A DNA stretch of 64,000 nucleotides from Phascolomyces articulosus. Its lineage: Eukaryota; Mucoromycota; Mucoromycetes; Mucorales; Lichtheimiaceae. The stretch is taken from the NCBI GenBank assembly GCA_025677815.1, contig JAIXMP010000020.1, positions 434,001 to 498,000 of the forward strand. Reading direction: 5' to 3'. Shown piece after piece: positions 23,068 through 35,840 of the stretch. Every line of letters starts with the position of its first letter. The first letter of the stretch is position 1. A model generated the notes under the pieces. The model ran no database searches. It worked only from the letters and a program-made list of their open reading frames with translations, and was not told the DNA's origin. Position numbers and translations under genes: made by a program.

Positions 23068-26000
23068 ATGGAGCATGAAGAAAACCATTCTCAAACAAGA
23101 CCATCTGTTACTGATGGTAATGCATCACGACCAGTTTCAGAGATCACGCTCAGTCGTCATCAATATAGTAAAAATGAAACATTTGGCGAACCTAGTGGAA
23201 ACACAGTCGATGTTGAAGGTTTTATTTATAAAAAAAGAATGAATGAGATATTGCAAGGATGATGATTTGTCATCTAATAAACTAGCATGATGATTGTTAA
23301 TATTTTAAATAAATAGTTGCTATCGAGGAGTATAATGAAATGAGGCGCGAACTTTCACGTATTAGTCGACAATCGGGTGGTAACAATTCCCAAATAGAAA
23401 AGGCTGGTGAAGAAGGCCGAGTTTCCGAAGAAGCATTTGAATTGGATCAATTCTTAAAAGGTGTATCTAATGATGAATCTCGAGCTGGACGAAAACCAAA
23501 ACATCTTGGTTTAATATGGAAAGATTTAGAAGTTGAGGTACATAACTTATTATAAATATACCATGGAAAAAACAAGAATTATATAAAATATATAACCTTT
23601 GGTTCTGAATATATAAATTTTTATTTCATTTTCAAATCATACAACAGGGTGTTGGTGCTGATACGCATACAATTCCGAATGTGATCACTGGCCTTCTAAG
23701 TCTGTTGCAACCGTGGAAATTTTTCGGTATTGGAGTAGGCAACAGTACAAAAAAAATTCTGCACCCACAATCCGGATTCATAAAGGATGGTGAGATGCTT
23801 TTGGTTCTCGGTCGTCCTGGTGCTGGTACTACTACATTACTCAAGGTTTTGGCCAATATGCGTTGTGCAGGTTACACCAAAATAGACGGGGATGTTTCGT
23901 ACTCTGGTATCGATCCACATTATTTTTGTTTGCATTATCGCGGTCAAGTTATTTATAATGAAGAAGAAGATCAACATTTTCCAACGTATGTATCCAGTAT
24001 GTTTATTCCCTATTTGCATTTTTCTTTTTGATAGTAAGGTAATATTAAATACAACAAAATATAAAAGCTAATGGTCATTATACTATTCTTCAAAAAAAAA
24101 AATACAGATTGACGACCAAGGAAACACTCGAATTCGCATTACGTACAAAAACACCTGGGAATCGTTTACCAGATGAAACCAAGGAAATTTTTATTGACAA
24201 AATTATCTATATGCTTGGTAATATGCTCGGTCTTACCAAACAAATGGATACACTCGTTGGCGGATTATCTGGTGGTCAACGCAAGCGTCTTTCTATTGCT
24301 GAAGCCATGACGACCCAAAGTTCTATTAATTTATACGATGGTGCCACACGAGGTCTTGATGCCGTTTCAGCCTTAGACTATGTCCGATCTTTAAGAATCA
24401 TGACCAATGTGCTTCGTAAGACAACAGTATCTACATTATATCAAGCATCCAACAGTATGTTTGTCTTGTACGACAAGGTGCTGGTATTAGACAGTGGTTA
24501 CTGTCTCTATTTCGGTCCTGTTGAACAAGCTAAGGGATATTTTGAAGATCTTGGATTCTACTGTTCACCACATCGTTCCATTCCTGATTTTTTGACCGGT
24601 ATTTCTAATCCATTGGAACGTGAAATTAAACCAGACATTGACGCAGCAAACGTACCACAAACGGCACACGAACTTGGTCAACGATATCTTGAATCCAGTA
24701 TTTACAAATACATGATGGGCGAATTAAATGAATATGAAACTCAAGTAAGACATAATAAACCCTCAGATTTGTTCAAGGCCGCTGTGGATGAAGAACATCA
24801 AAAATTTGCACCTAAAAAAGATCCCTACACTGCCTCCATTTTCCAACAAGTCAAGGCATTGACTATTCGAGAGTATCAAGTCCTGTCACGAAGCCATGCT
24901 TCTCTTATCTCTCGGTATGGAACGGTGATTATTATCGCATTCATGCTTGGTTCCTGTTTTTACAATATGCCATTAACAGCCGCAGGTGCTGTGTCTCGAG
25001 CCGGTGCAATTTGTTTTACCATGATTTGTTGTGCATTTATTTCGCATAGTGAATTCGTTAATATTATGCTAGGTCGACCTGTACTAGAAAAACATAAACA
25101 TTATGCCATGTATCGTCCAAGTTCATACTATCTTTCATTGATAGCTATGGATATTCCATTGACGCTGATACAAGGTTTGCAATTTTTTTTCTTGATACTA
25201 TTATGTGATCTATGCAATAACAGATGATGTATAATAACCTATAATAGTTACCTTGTATTCATTAATTACGTACTTCCTAATGGGTCTCTATCCTGATGCC
25301 AGTCGATTCTTTACATTCTTTCTCATCATGACCTTTATGACACTTTCAATGAATGGATTTTTCCGTTTCTTTGGTCTATTTATCAATAATTTTATGGCCG
25401 CCAATCAATTTGCCGTTGTCATGTTTATTTATTCATTTTTGTATATGGGTTATTACATCTACTATAACTCTATGCACCCATGGTTTTTCTGGTACGTTCT
25501 TTATAATAGCTATTTTATGCACTGGTACTATATATAAATGATTGAGTATGATATGCTAATGACATCGGTAATCTAAATTAGGATTCACTGGATCCAGCCA
25601 ATGGCTTATGGATATAAAGGCCTTCTTATTAATGAAATGAAAGGACAAGTATATCCATGTGAAGGCCCAAGCAGCTCAATTCCTTTTGGTCCTGAGTATA
25701 ACAACTGGACGCATAAAACATGCTCCATGCAAGGAGGTACATCGGGAGAAAGTTTTGTTCTTGGTGACGACTATATGCGTACAATTTTGGGTATTGAACC
25801 TGACTGGTTATGGTCCGTGAATGTTACCATGATGATTGTTTGGTTTTTGTTTTTTTCTATTCTCAACATGTATATGCTTGAACGAGCTCCCATCGTCGGT
25901 GGTGGTGGATCATTGACCAAACTGTATCTTCCCGGTAAAGCACCCAAAGAACGAACTGCCAAGGAAGAAAAGGAGCGATTGGAACGTCAATTGCAAGTCA

Positions 26001-28178
26001 CTGAAAAGATGGATCATGTCACTACTGGCACAACTTTCTCATGGCAACATATCAATTATTCGATTCCCATGAAAGGAGGTGATGCCTTTCAAATTCTTCA
26101 TGATGTGTCTGGGATTGTCAAACCTGGCCACTTGACTGCTTTAATGGGTTCGTCAGGTGCTGGTAAAACAACACTTTTGGATGTCCTTGCTCGTCGTAAA
26201 ACTATTGGTAAAACCGAAGGTCGCACCTATCTCAACAATGAAGTTTTATTGAACGATTTTGAACGTATCACTGGCTACGTGGAACAAACGGATGTACACC
26301 AACCTGCTAATACAGTCCGTGAAGCCATGCAATTTTCAGCTTATATGCGTCAAGATGCGAGTATTCCCAAGATTGAAAAAGATGCCTATGTGGAACAAAT
26401 CATTCAATTGCTCGAAATGGAAGATATCGCCGATGCTCAAATTGGGGATGTGCCCTTTGGGTTTGGTATTTCTATCGAAGAGCGTAAACGATTGACTATT
26501 GCCATGGAGTTGGTGGCCAAACCTCAACTAATCTTTTTGGATGAACCTACCTCTGGATTAGATGCTCAAAGCTCATATAATATCGTTCGGTTTTTGCGCA
26601 AATTGGCCGATACTGGATGGCCTGTTCTATGTACCATTCATCAACCTTCCGCCATTTTGTTTGATTATTTTGATCATCTCCACTTATTGGTCCATGGAGG
26701 TCGTACAGCATACTATGGTAATATCGGTAAAAATGCGAGAACTGTCATTGATTACTTTGAATCCAAGGGTGGTCCAATCTATACACCCGATGCTAATCCT
26801 GCAGAGTACATTCTTGATGTGGTCGCAGGCAGCAATAATAATACTGCAGAAAGGAACAGTGGTTCTAATTGGGCTGATATTTGGATCCAATCCGAAAATG
26901 CAAAAGCGCTCAATGATGAATTGGATACAATTCATAACAATGTGGACACAAATCCTTCACGAAAGGCACTTTCCTATGCTGCTCCATTTTGGACACAACT
27001 TTATTTGGTATTCAAACGCATGTGTTTGGTATATTGGCGATCTTCTGAATACAATGTGGGTAGATTTGTCACCATTGCTAGTATTTCACTTTTCCTCGAA
27101 TTTACATTCTGGAAATTATCTTTGTCATTTGTGGATATCCAAAATCGGGCTTTTCTTTTCCTTGGCGCAATGACATTGGTCTATATGATGGTACGTTGTG
27201 GGATTTCTTTTTGCTGTATGCAATATGGGATATTGTAGTTTGTTATATAATTAGAATAGAAAGATACCTATTATTTATTATAGCAAAATAACATTATTTA
27301 TTAACAATGATTTTTCCTTTATTAGGTTATCATGGGTCAGCCAAAGTTTATGGGAGAACGTGTTTATTTTCGACGAGAGTATGCATCTCGCTTTTACGAC
27401 TGGGTACCCTATGCTGTATCAGCCATTGTTGTCGAAATTCCTTATATATGTTTCCTTTGTTTAATTTATATGGCAGGAATTTACTGGGTAGCAGGATTGG
27501 TCACCACAGCTGAACAATCGGGTTATTACTATCTGATGGTAGTTCTCTATATTTTCTGGGGAGTTACACTTGGATTTATCCTTGGTGGTCTTACTGAAAG
27601 TCCTTACATCGCGGCCATTCTTACTCCTTTGGCACTTACTACAGTAATTACATTTGCTGGTATTCTTCAAGCTCAATTTTCTCTTCCTCATTTCTGGAGT
27701 TCTTGGATGTATTGGCTTGGTAAGTTACTGGTTCATTATAGTAATGAGTATTCATACTACTATATAATATATAATAACTAAAACTAAAGGTAAACGCTTC
27801 ATTTCACATCAACACATTTACGTAGTTCCATTCCATTACGTTATGGAAGGACTTATCGTCAATGAGTTACAAACTTTACCAGTGATACCCAATGACAGTG
27901 ATCTTTTCAAGTTTACACCTCCAATTAATCAAACATGTGGCGAATACATGAAGGCGTTCTTTTCAATGGAGGGAACAACTGGGTTTCTAATGGATCCAGA
28001 GAGTACAAGTCGATGTGAATACAGCATGTATTCAACAGCAAAGGAGTACTATACGACTGTATACGGATGGGATGAATCTCATAAATGGCAAAATGTTGGT
28101 ATTGTTTGTGTATTTTGTGTGTTTAATGTCGCTGTCTGTACTGCTTTGATCTATTGGAGACGAAAAGCTAGGCGATAG
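23068..28178 (+). CDS. PDR-type (ABCG) full-length ABC transporter
   Basis: Pleiotropic-drug-resistance efflux pump, plasma membrane by family. Exons: 23068-23218, 23317-23537, 23648-23985, 24108-25174, 25248-25491, 25582-27190, 27326-27719, 27826-28178; 1458 aa, full family size with NBD-TMD-NBD-TMD order. NBD1: Walker A GRPGAGTTT at about 179-187 lacks the usual Lys, signature LSGGQ at 290-294 is intact, and the Walker B region reads LYDGATRGLDA, with Gly where Glu is expected. NBD2: Walker A GSSGAGKT at about 863-870 and Walker B LIFLDEPTSGLD are intact, but the signature is ISIEE. This is the normal PDR asymmetry, leaving one competent composite site. Substrate cannot be told from sequence. 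The N-terminal 100 residues are polar and probably phosphorylated. Confidence 0.93.
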
Positions 28179-28826
28179 GAATTTTGTTGATAAGTAAAGT
28201 TTAGCTTAAAAAGATTTCCAAAAATTTATATGCCTCAATCTATACTCTATTATGTATATACTTTTATTACAACTTATCTATATGCTCTAAATAAAGAAAA
28301 AGCCTATGATATATATTTTATTTTTATCTAGGATGACATGGTGGTATATTATCCATCAAGATTATTAATTTAACAGGGACAATCTTTCCCCAGAGAACGA
28401 AAATCTTTTGTGCTCAAATAATATATCAATATATAGACTTAGCTCTTTTCTCGATTTATTAGCGCTTTTCTTTTTGCAGTCAACATTTTCCATCTCATTT
28501 TTAAAAACAATATTATGACAACCCCATCATCATCACTTAATAAACGAATGCTATACAAAATTTCTTCGAATACTACAAGAAGTTTATAAAGTATTACCAT
28601 GTAATTCAAAAGAAAGAGCAATATATATAAAATCCCATGCATTTCAATCAACTTACATAATGTAAACATACTTAATATCTATTGGTAATAAATGATGATG
28701 ATTTTTTTATATCACCACCCAATTTTTTTTTATTACAACTCCCCTCGTTCGTCTCTCCCTTATTTCTCAGCAACACCTTCTTGAGAAAAAAGGATTTTTG
28801 GGGACAGAGACCATACCAACCACCAA
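28179..28826. other. Spacer between ABC transporter and STE14
   Basis: No gene supported. An A/T-rich 3' region is followed by a C/T-rich stretch (28735-28770) that is probably the STE14 5' leader. Confidence 0.5.
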
Positions 28827-30112
28827 ATGTCTTCTGAAGCGATCCATTCCACCGACAGTGACAATAGTAGTAGTGATGTCGATGAACATGAACTTGAGCG
28901 TCGTATCGAAGAAAGAGTACGATATCGACAAGTACATACAAATGGCAGTGCCAGCAGCATCAAACTAGTTCGACCATCCTCCACTCATTCGAATGCTACC
29001 ACTGGAACAGCTCATACCATGGATGAGTTTGCACGATTAAGACAACAACGAGCCCACCTTCGTCGTAATAATGCTCGGCTTTTTGATGGATCCAATTCAC
29101 CTCAAAATATTTCAATCTATGGATTTTTACTTGGGATTGTGTGTGGTGGTGGATTGGTATTTGCCATGTTATGCGAACCCACTTGGGAGATTCCTCAGTT
29201 TGGCTTGTTTTTGGCAGCACTTGCTCTTTTCCACTTTTTAGAATATTTGGCAACAGCTTTATTTAATCCAGACACATTGACACTTGATTGTAAGTTTATA
29301 TTTATTATTTGGAGGGGGAGGGTACAAAAAGTAATGCTTTCAAAGAAAATAATCCTAAGGAAGTTGTTGGATTGGGGTTGGATCATCATGAATGGATAGT
29401 GCAGAATTTCTAATTACAAAAAAAACAATAAGCCTATTTGATCAATCATAGCCCCCACTATCATGCAGCACATGCAGCAGCATTGATCGAATTTGTTATC
29501 GAATACTATTTCTTTCCTTCATGGAAATCATTTGGTTTAATTAATTTCATTGGTAAAATTAGGATGAATCTCGCTACTATATTTCTTTCCAATTTATATA
29601 CAGTTTTTCCTTATATCTAATCCAAATTTATATATTACAACAGGTCTTGCACTTGTTATTGTTGGACAAGCTTCTCGAACCATTGCTATGTTCTCTGCAC
29701 GGCACAACTTTTCCCATCATATTGCAGATTCCAAAGATGAGGACCACGTTCTTGTAACACATGGAATCTATAGGTATATTTCATTAGTTTAAAATGTTGA
29801 TTTATGGGATGGTTTAGAAAGAGAGAGAGAGAGAGATCACAAAATTGGGAGAAATTTCCTTTCACTCACTTTCTCCATATCAATGATTATAGCATTATGC
29901 GTCATCCATCTTATTTTGGATTCTTTTGGTGGGCAGTTGGTATCCAATTTTTAATGTTGAATCCTATTTGCCTTGTACTATTTATATATTGGTTGCATCG
30001 ATTTTTTGATGAACGCATTGCATATGAAGAGTATACCTTGCTTCGATTTTTTGGGGATGAATGGACGACATATAAAGCAAAAACACCGACATGGATGCCA
30101 CTTATTCCTTAA
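28827..30112 (+). CDS. STE14: Protein-S-isoprenylcysteine O-methyltransferase (Ste14/ICMT)
   Basis: Methylates the C-terminal prenylcysteine of CaaX proteins at the ER membrane using S-adenosylmethionine. Exons: 28827-29289, 29433-29552, 29644-29773, 29893-30112; 310 aa. The first 95 residues are polar and low complexity (Ser/Asp, then Arg/Glu-rich), an extension beyond yeast Ste14 (239 aa). Hydrophobic segments follow. The catalytic signature is intact: RHPSYFGFFWW, then a loop with EE near YEEYTLLRFFGDEW and the closing TPTWMPLIP. Exon 2 uses the acceptor after AATAAG; a downstream CATAG would break the frame. Intron 3 carries a GA dinucleotide repeat at about 29818-29836. No prenyltransferase is nearby. 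Confidence 0.92.
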
Positions 30113-32754
30113 ACGTAAATAATCTTTACAAAATAATGTAGAATTAAATTATTCATCAACATAAAAAGCATTTGCATTATAATAAACTTCATACCAAAAA
30201 TAATAATATGTTTATTTATTATTATTAATTTATTTTATATACTATTGAATATTGCTGATACTAGTAACACTTATAATGATAATGAAATTGAAAAATCCCA
30301 TGCTTCTAAACACAGATAACTTTGTAATAATTCAACATTTATAACACTTGGACCGATTCCTGCGTTGGTTGTATCACACACACAGAGGTATATATTCTCA
30401 GTGAATATTATTTACATATTTATTTATATATAGTTTTGTATATTCTTGTACACATTTCAAACAAACAGGGACATAAACTTTATTCTAATAAGCAGTATTC
30501 TGATCTTGTGGAATCATGGTAAAAGTGTACTGGGAATTTATTGAGTACCAAAATACAACTTTTCTTTCTCTAGTGAGTTTAGTAAATGTTTGTGTAATCG
30601 CAATGACATTGGGAAAACCTGATTTTTACAATGATGTCGTTTTGTTGTTCTATCTAAATATAAACATTATAACCTATAAATACATATATACGCTGATTTG
30701 AAGTATTCTTACCCAGGATATCATCGGTTACGAATGTTGACATTCAATTGATCCAACTCATTCTGTATGAATATATTGAAATGCCACCACCCTTGTCACT
30801 TTTTTTTTTGCCATCCTTCATCATTAATGATAAACAAATGATTTTATCTGTATCCATCTATGCCCTTTTTCTCCCTTGATCTGAACAACAGGAACTTATG
30901 AAATTATTTTCTGTAATGGGATAATCAATTAGTCAAGAAGTTGAATGTTCCGTATTGGTCTATACATGTCATATCATTCTTCTTGTAGATGTGAAAGGCG
31001 ATTTACTGACTTGATGATTTTGATGGTTTCTCTATTTCCTTTGTAACAAACTGCAAAAATACAATTCGTATTTTATTGTTGTTGAGAAGATGGATCAACA
31101 ATATCGTATACGTGACACGTTTCATTTGTTTTAAATTTTGATACATCATTTATAACTGCATCACGCTATCCAAACACTGAAGGGAGACGATCGTTGGCAG
31201 TTTGCAAAGGAGAAGATCACATAGGCAGTGCCAAATCATTAAACCTTTTTCTGACAGAGAGTTTATTATCTATTTGGGTAAATGGTCCCAAGTAGATGCG
31301 ATCATTGACTACGAGGACGTTAGAGATACGTGTGTAAGTTAAACAAGTATTGGGGTTTTCAGCATCGGTTACACGTAAAGCATTCTTGTACTTTTTTTTT
31401 GTATTTTTCAGGCTTTTCAAATCAAAATCTTCCAGAAAAATCGATTAGCATAGCTGCAGTTGTAGGTTTTCAGCAGTGTTCATCCATCCATCTCATTTGC
31501 GGCGGTTGGTGCTAGGGACTTCAATTTTGATCCTCTATTATAAAGCAAAAATTAACCAATGCATTGTTCATAAATAAGGTGGCCAAGTCCCAAAAAAGGT
31601 CTAAACTCAAGGTTGATCCTTTCATTATATTGCATGGAAAGGGATTTGATGATTAGAATATCACCATAAATTGGAGTGGTTCTTTCACTATGGCCGAGAG
31701 GATGGTTAATAAGTGAGTTTAAAACCTGAAGCCTATAGAATTATTTAATGTGTCTGTTGTTAGATGCTACACTTGAACCCTTTTCTTTTTATTATCACTA
31801 CCATTACTATTTTCTCTTTTATTTTCTTTTTTTTTTCGTTTCGTTATTTGTTATTAACATTATAACCAACATCCTCATAACCAAATGGATAGATACCATT
31901 CACTGACTTTTCTACTGTACGCAAATCCCCATGCCTGAATGAACGGAATTTGCTGGAGCAGTATCCGCACCACTGGCATAAACTGGTCATCGTTGTCGAC
32001 AACAGTGACAGGAAACAGAAGAACGTACAATTATAATTGTTTGTTTAAAAACAAGAAGAAAAAGCTGTATACTGACATAAATTTTTATTATAAATCATGA
32101 TTCATCGTAGTTGCATGATAGGCGACTATCAATCACCATTGAATCTCTACCTACCTTCTTTTTTTCCCGTTCGACTCTTTGTAGACCATGCATTCATATT
32201 ATATACTGTTTTTCCATATATAAAAGTAACTTTTATGATCTTAAAATTTTTTGTTCATCGAAACAAAGAACAACTTTCAACACCTTTAAAGAAGTATCAT
32301 ATTTTTGTTACTATTTTGACATGTCAGCAGGTTTTTTGTAATACTTTGTTTTTTTATAATACGACTTAGAATTTTTTCCAGGTGACCCGCTGACTATTAA
32401 ATTCGGGCCGTCTCGTTGTGGAACGGATAAAATTTTTAACAACTTTTTTTTGTACTTCCAAAGAATTACTTTTTTTCCTCAAGGGTTGAGTTGTCATTCG
32501 CTCAACTCGAAACGAACGCATCAACGGACACAGAACCTATTTTTTTTTTGTCTTCTTCTGATTTCTCTTTTCCTTTCCTCTTTCTTCCTCTTTCTACTTT
32601 TTATATTTTCACTGCGGAGCTTTCCAAATATTTAATTTTTTTTCTTGTTTTTTTTATTATCTTGTTGTTCTCTTCTTCTTACATATCATAGACAACATCA
32701 TAATCAACAACTATTGCAACAAACCATATCATAAATTAGTTACAAAAGACAAAG
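30113..32754. other. 2.6 kb spacer with possible decayed sequence
   Basis: No gene is supported. A minus-strand frame at 31217-31420 has non-random composition (RIYLGPFTQIDNKLSVRKRF) but no recognisable family and no flanking exon; it may be a transposon remnant. The last 300 bases are long pyrimidine runs leading to the next gene. Confidence 0.5.
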
Positions 32755-33807
32755 ATGGATATCGATAATACAACCGATGAAAAGAAAGCAATTAAAGCCC
32801 TCAATTCCCCATGGCGACGGTTAATTCCACGCCTTGGCCTATTTATATTTATTGGATTATCCTCCTTACTATTATCATTAACATTGGCACGACACGTATT
32901 GGGCATTGAATTACCACATACCCTCGAAGATATTCAAGCCATTTCAGTTCATTTAGAAAAGATGGCCGCTGCTACCTGGTCCGATTACTTTGCCGTGGCC
33001 GGGGTTTTTGCAGCACTGTACCTGTGGCAGCAAGCTTTTTCGATCCCCGGCTCTGTCTTGTTCAACTTGTTAGCAGGTCATTTATATGGCATTGCTGCCG
33101 CGACCGTATGGACGAGTTTATTAACAGCCATCGGTGCCACCTTGGCTTATGGTCTGGCCGTGTTGGTTGCTGAACCTTTTCTTCAATTAAATTGGGTCTC
33201 CCGTCGAGCTGCTTCATTAACTCGTCAAATGAAACGTGATAAATCTGTTGGTATTTTTTGGTGGCTCTTGTTTGCTCGATTATTTCCTTTTACACCTTAT
33301 TGGTAATATTTTGTTTGTTAATTATTACATTATTATTAGCTCTTGGTCTTTCCCATAAACTAACATAATTATAATAATAGGTTCATTAACATGGTATCAC
33401 CGTTCCTGGGTATTCCAGTATCACCCTTTTTCTGGTCCACTTTTCTAGGTTCAATGCCTTATAACTTTATTTGTGCCCAGGCGGGGGCTGTCCTTGGCGA
33501 ACTGAGTTCCACCGCAGATATTGTATCGGCGTCCCTGATCATTAAATTACTTGGTGTATCCTTTATTTCTTTAGTTCCCGTTATTTGGGGAAAGAAATTG
33601 AAACGTATTATGAAACGATATGTTGGTGCCAATGATGAAGAAGATGATGACATGGATGAACAAGATGAACGAAATAATAATAATGAAAATAGCAATAGAA
33701 GACTCTTGGATGATGATGATTTAGAAAAAGGAGATGGTATGGAATTGGATAATACAAGCTATTCTCACCAACAAGATCATCATTCTCAACAACGTCAACA
33801 AGCATAA
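32755..33807 (+). CDS. TMEM41-type VTT-domain (DedA superfamily) membrane protein
   Basis: ER membrane protein of the TMEM41/VMP1/DedA superfamily; animal TMEM41B is a phospholipid scramblase required for autophagosome formation. Exons 32755-33302 and 33381-33807 give 324 aa. Core features are the FSIPGSVLFNLLAGHLYG block, the Arg-containing re-entrant motif FARLFPFTPYWFINM, which spans the intron, and FLGSMPYNFICAQAG. These match TMEM41 more closely than yeast Tvp38. Several hydrophobic segments flank them. The cytosolic tail is very acidic (EEDDDMDEQDE) and then His/Gln-rich (HQQDHHSQQRQQA), a lineage-specific extension of about 80 residues. Confidence 0.88.
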
Positions 33808-34333
33808 CTTCTTGTAATGATCCCCCAAAGAAGTCCTTATTATTCTCCTTTTTTATATAATTTTATTTTTGTAATTACCTTTTCATGTTCATTAGTTGCA
33901 ATGATTTTTATTTTTATTTTTGTACATGTATTACTTTTTATAGTTCTGCTTTTTGACTTACTATCTATTTATACACTCTATTAATATATTGTCTCTCCCT
34001 TCTTTCTTTCTTTATTACATCGTATAATACTATCAATACTACTACTACTAGTACTACTACTACTACTACTAATAATAATAATAATAATAATAATAGCCAT
34101 ATACTTATAATAATCACTTATAAATCAATCTTGTTCTGTGAGAAATGTTGATATGAAATAGTAATTGTCTATAAAAGGTTCATAAAAAAACAACTATCAT
34201 TTTTTGGTTATTCCAATTGTCGTAGTATCCCTTGCGTCAATAAGTCAGTGACGAGGCCTTGAATTTTATTATGATTATTGTGATTGAACCCCTCTTTTTC
34301 TGTACTTTTGTTTGATCCCCATTTCACTACATC
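33808..34333. other. Spacer with trinucleotide repeats
   Basis: ACT/AAT trinucleotide repeats at about 34034-34095; otherwise AT-rich with no gene supported. Confidence 0.55.
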
Positions 34334-34631
34334 ATGTCGACATCTGCATTACCTACTCACAATGAAGAATCTTACACTGCCAATGAATTCAGTATTATAA
34401 AGCCCGTTTATCAATATTTAAAAGATAATAACTTCAAACACCCTTATAAAGACCGTTATAAACAACGAGAACTTCTTGCGAAGATCACTGGATGTGGTTT
34501 AAACATAGCCAAAGAATGTATACATGAATATATTAATGGAACATATTTTGAACGAGGTCAAGACCCTGATAAAAAAACGCGGTAGACCATTGAAAGAATT
34601 AGATCCAGATTATGAAAAAACTCTCGAATAA
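34334..34631 (+). pseudogene. Short helix-turn-helix-like ORF, frameshifted at an A7 run; likely transposon-derived
   Basis: ATG at 34334 opens an 83-codon frame (stop 34583-34585) with segments IIKPVYQYLKDNNF, LLAKITGCGLNIAKECI and YINGTYFERG, resembling an N-terminal DNA-binding domain of a transposase. The frame is lost at the run AAAAAAA (34571-34577): with one A fewer it would go on as KKRGRPLKELDPDYEK to TAA at 34629-34631. RGRP is an AT-hook-like core. The coherent text on both sides of the run argues for one ancestral frame. It is too short to be a transposase by itself, so it is a 5' fragment, a small domesticated protein, or an assembly error at the homopolymer. Confidence 0.5.
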
Positions 34632-34969
34632 ACAATGAACAACTTGAAAAAAAAAATAATATTAATAAATCCGGAAGTGCTGGCTTTCTTATGATGTAAG
34701 TGTCGTTATGTGTTTTATTCTGAAAAGCAAAGATAAAATCACTTTTGTTGGGACCTAGTATTATTGACGTGAAGGTTATTAAATATTACACTTGCTATGC
34801 CACTACATAGCCTTATATAAAGACTATGTTTTTGTAAAAATAAATCTTCAACTTTTGATCTGGTGAATCACTTGTTCGTGTCCTTTTATATTTGTTGATT
34901 GTTGTAAAGAAGCATTCGTGCTCCTGGCTTGGCGTCGCCGCCAGACGACGCAAAAACAGAAGCGACAAG
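34632..34969. other. Spacer before the GC-rich island
   Basis: No gene supported. G+C content rises sharply from about 34910. Confidence 0.5.
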
Positions 34970-35308
34970 ATGACGGGATTGAACGAGCAACAACGACAAG
35001 ACTATTTGCGCATCCGTGGTATGGGCCCTTGCAGGGCTGCTGAAAGGGCTACCAACCGCAACACTGCTCCTATCGCTGTCAACATACAAGAACTTGCAAC
35101 AGAAACAACATGGAATACAATCACCGCATCAAACTTGGTGAGGATCGCCACTTGTTCTTTTTGTGGTGACACCTTCCTGGCACAGCACAACACCTTTCAT
35201 CATTGTCCAGAGCGTGCGGGAGCAACAATATCATCTCAAGAAGGCGGCCTCCAATACTTCCGGGCAATGTTTTCCCCGCGACATACTCGAGCAGGATCAA
35301 CTCGATAA
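34970..35308 (+). CDS. Unrecognised ORF with C2HC-like zinc finger, in GC-rich island (frame 1)
   Basis: ATG at 34970 gives 112 aa. Notable are a basic, Ala/Arg-rich start (GMGPCRAAERATNRN), the segment LATETTWNTITASN, and a putative zinc finger CSFCGDTFLAQHNTFHHC. Base composition is visibly richer in G+C than the neighbours. The reading frame overlaps a second frame (35163-35840) that carries on with equally protein-like sequence, so the two may be halves of one gene split by a frameshift between about 35160 and 35308. No family is recognised. Confidence 0.45.
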   Translation: MTGLNEQQRQDYLRIRGMGPCRAAERATNRNTAPIAVNIQELATETTWNTITASNLVRIATCSFCGDTFLAQHNTFHHCPERAGATISSQEGGLQYFRAMFSPRHTRAGSTR

Positions 35309-35840
35309 TGATCAGCATACATTACAACAATTAAGGATCAACTCATTTGATGCAGTAACGATTCTTAATCAACACAACCTTAACTTTGACGGCGCAGATG
35401 TAGGGGCACTGGCGCGTATCTATGCCACATTTGATGCACGCGAAGAGTGGCTCATAACCCAAGCTGTGGACAAATGGATCGTATCCACCGGTCATGGTGT
35501 GGCCACGCTGCCGAACGACCATACCAGCGATGGTTGGCTCTTTGATACGGGTGCCATCAAGATCAGTATAAGAAGGCATTTTTTCACCAATGAGCAAGAT
35601 CGACGAGCACCCTTGGTTCAAACTACGTGTGGTGCTGCAGGAGACCATTGCCGTTTCGCTTCTATCATTCATCCTACACGTTCGGGAAGGAGAAACGTAC
35701 TCCCATTACGTTTCAACAACCAACACCAGCACAATGCAGAGATGGCATTGCGAATGCGTCATCTCTTGCAAGAGCAACATCCGGCGGGTCAACGGCAACA
35801 AATTATACAAGAAGAAATTGTACGTTTGGACCTGCAATGA
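35163..35840 (+). CDS. Unrecognised ORF in GC-rich island (frame 2, continuation)
   Basis: A 225-codon frame whose convincing part begins near 35270 (RDILEQDQLDNDQHTL). Protein-like segments include NFDGADVGALARIYATFDAREEWL and VDKWIVSTGHGVATLPNDH, then a Gln/His/Arg-rich end. The nominal ATG at 35163 lies inside the upstream frame, so this is probably the distal part of the same protein after a +1 shift. An old single gene with a frameshift, programmed frameshifting, or a mobile-element pair are all possible. Composition suggests an origin different from the flanks. Confidence 0.45.
   Translation: MVTPSWHSTTPFIIVQSVREQQYHLKKAASNTSGQCFPRDILEQDQLDNDQHTLQQLRINSFDAVTILNQHNLNFDGADVGALARIYATFDAREEWLITQAVDKWIVSTGHGVATLPNDHTSDGWLFDTGAIKISIRRHFFTNEQDRRAPLVQTTCGAAGDHCRFASIIHPTRSGRRNVLPLRFNNQHQHNAEMALRMRHLLQEQHPAGQRQQIIQEEIVRLDLQ

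Noticed and set aside
31688..31760. tRNA-like A-box text (GGCCGAGAGG)
   Set aside because: No matching B box, no acceptor stem pairing and no cloverleaf could be drawn downstream.
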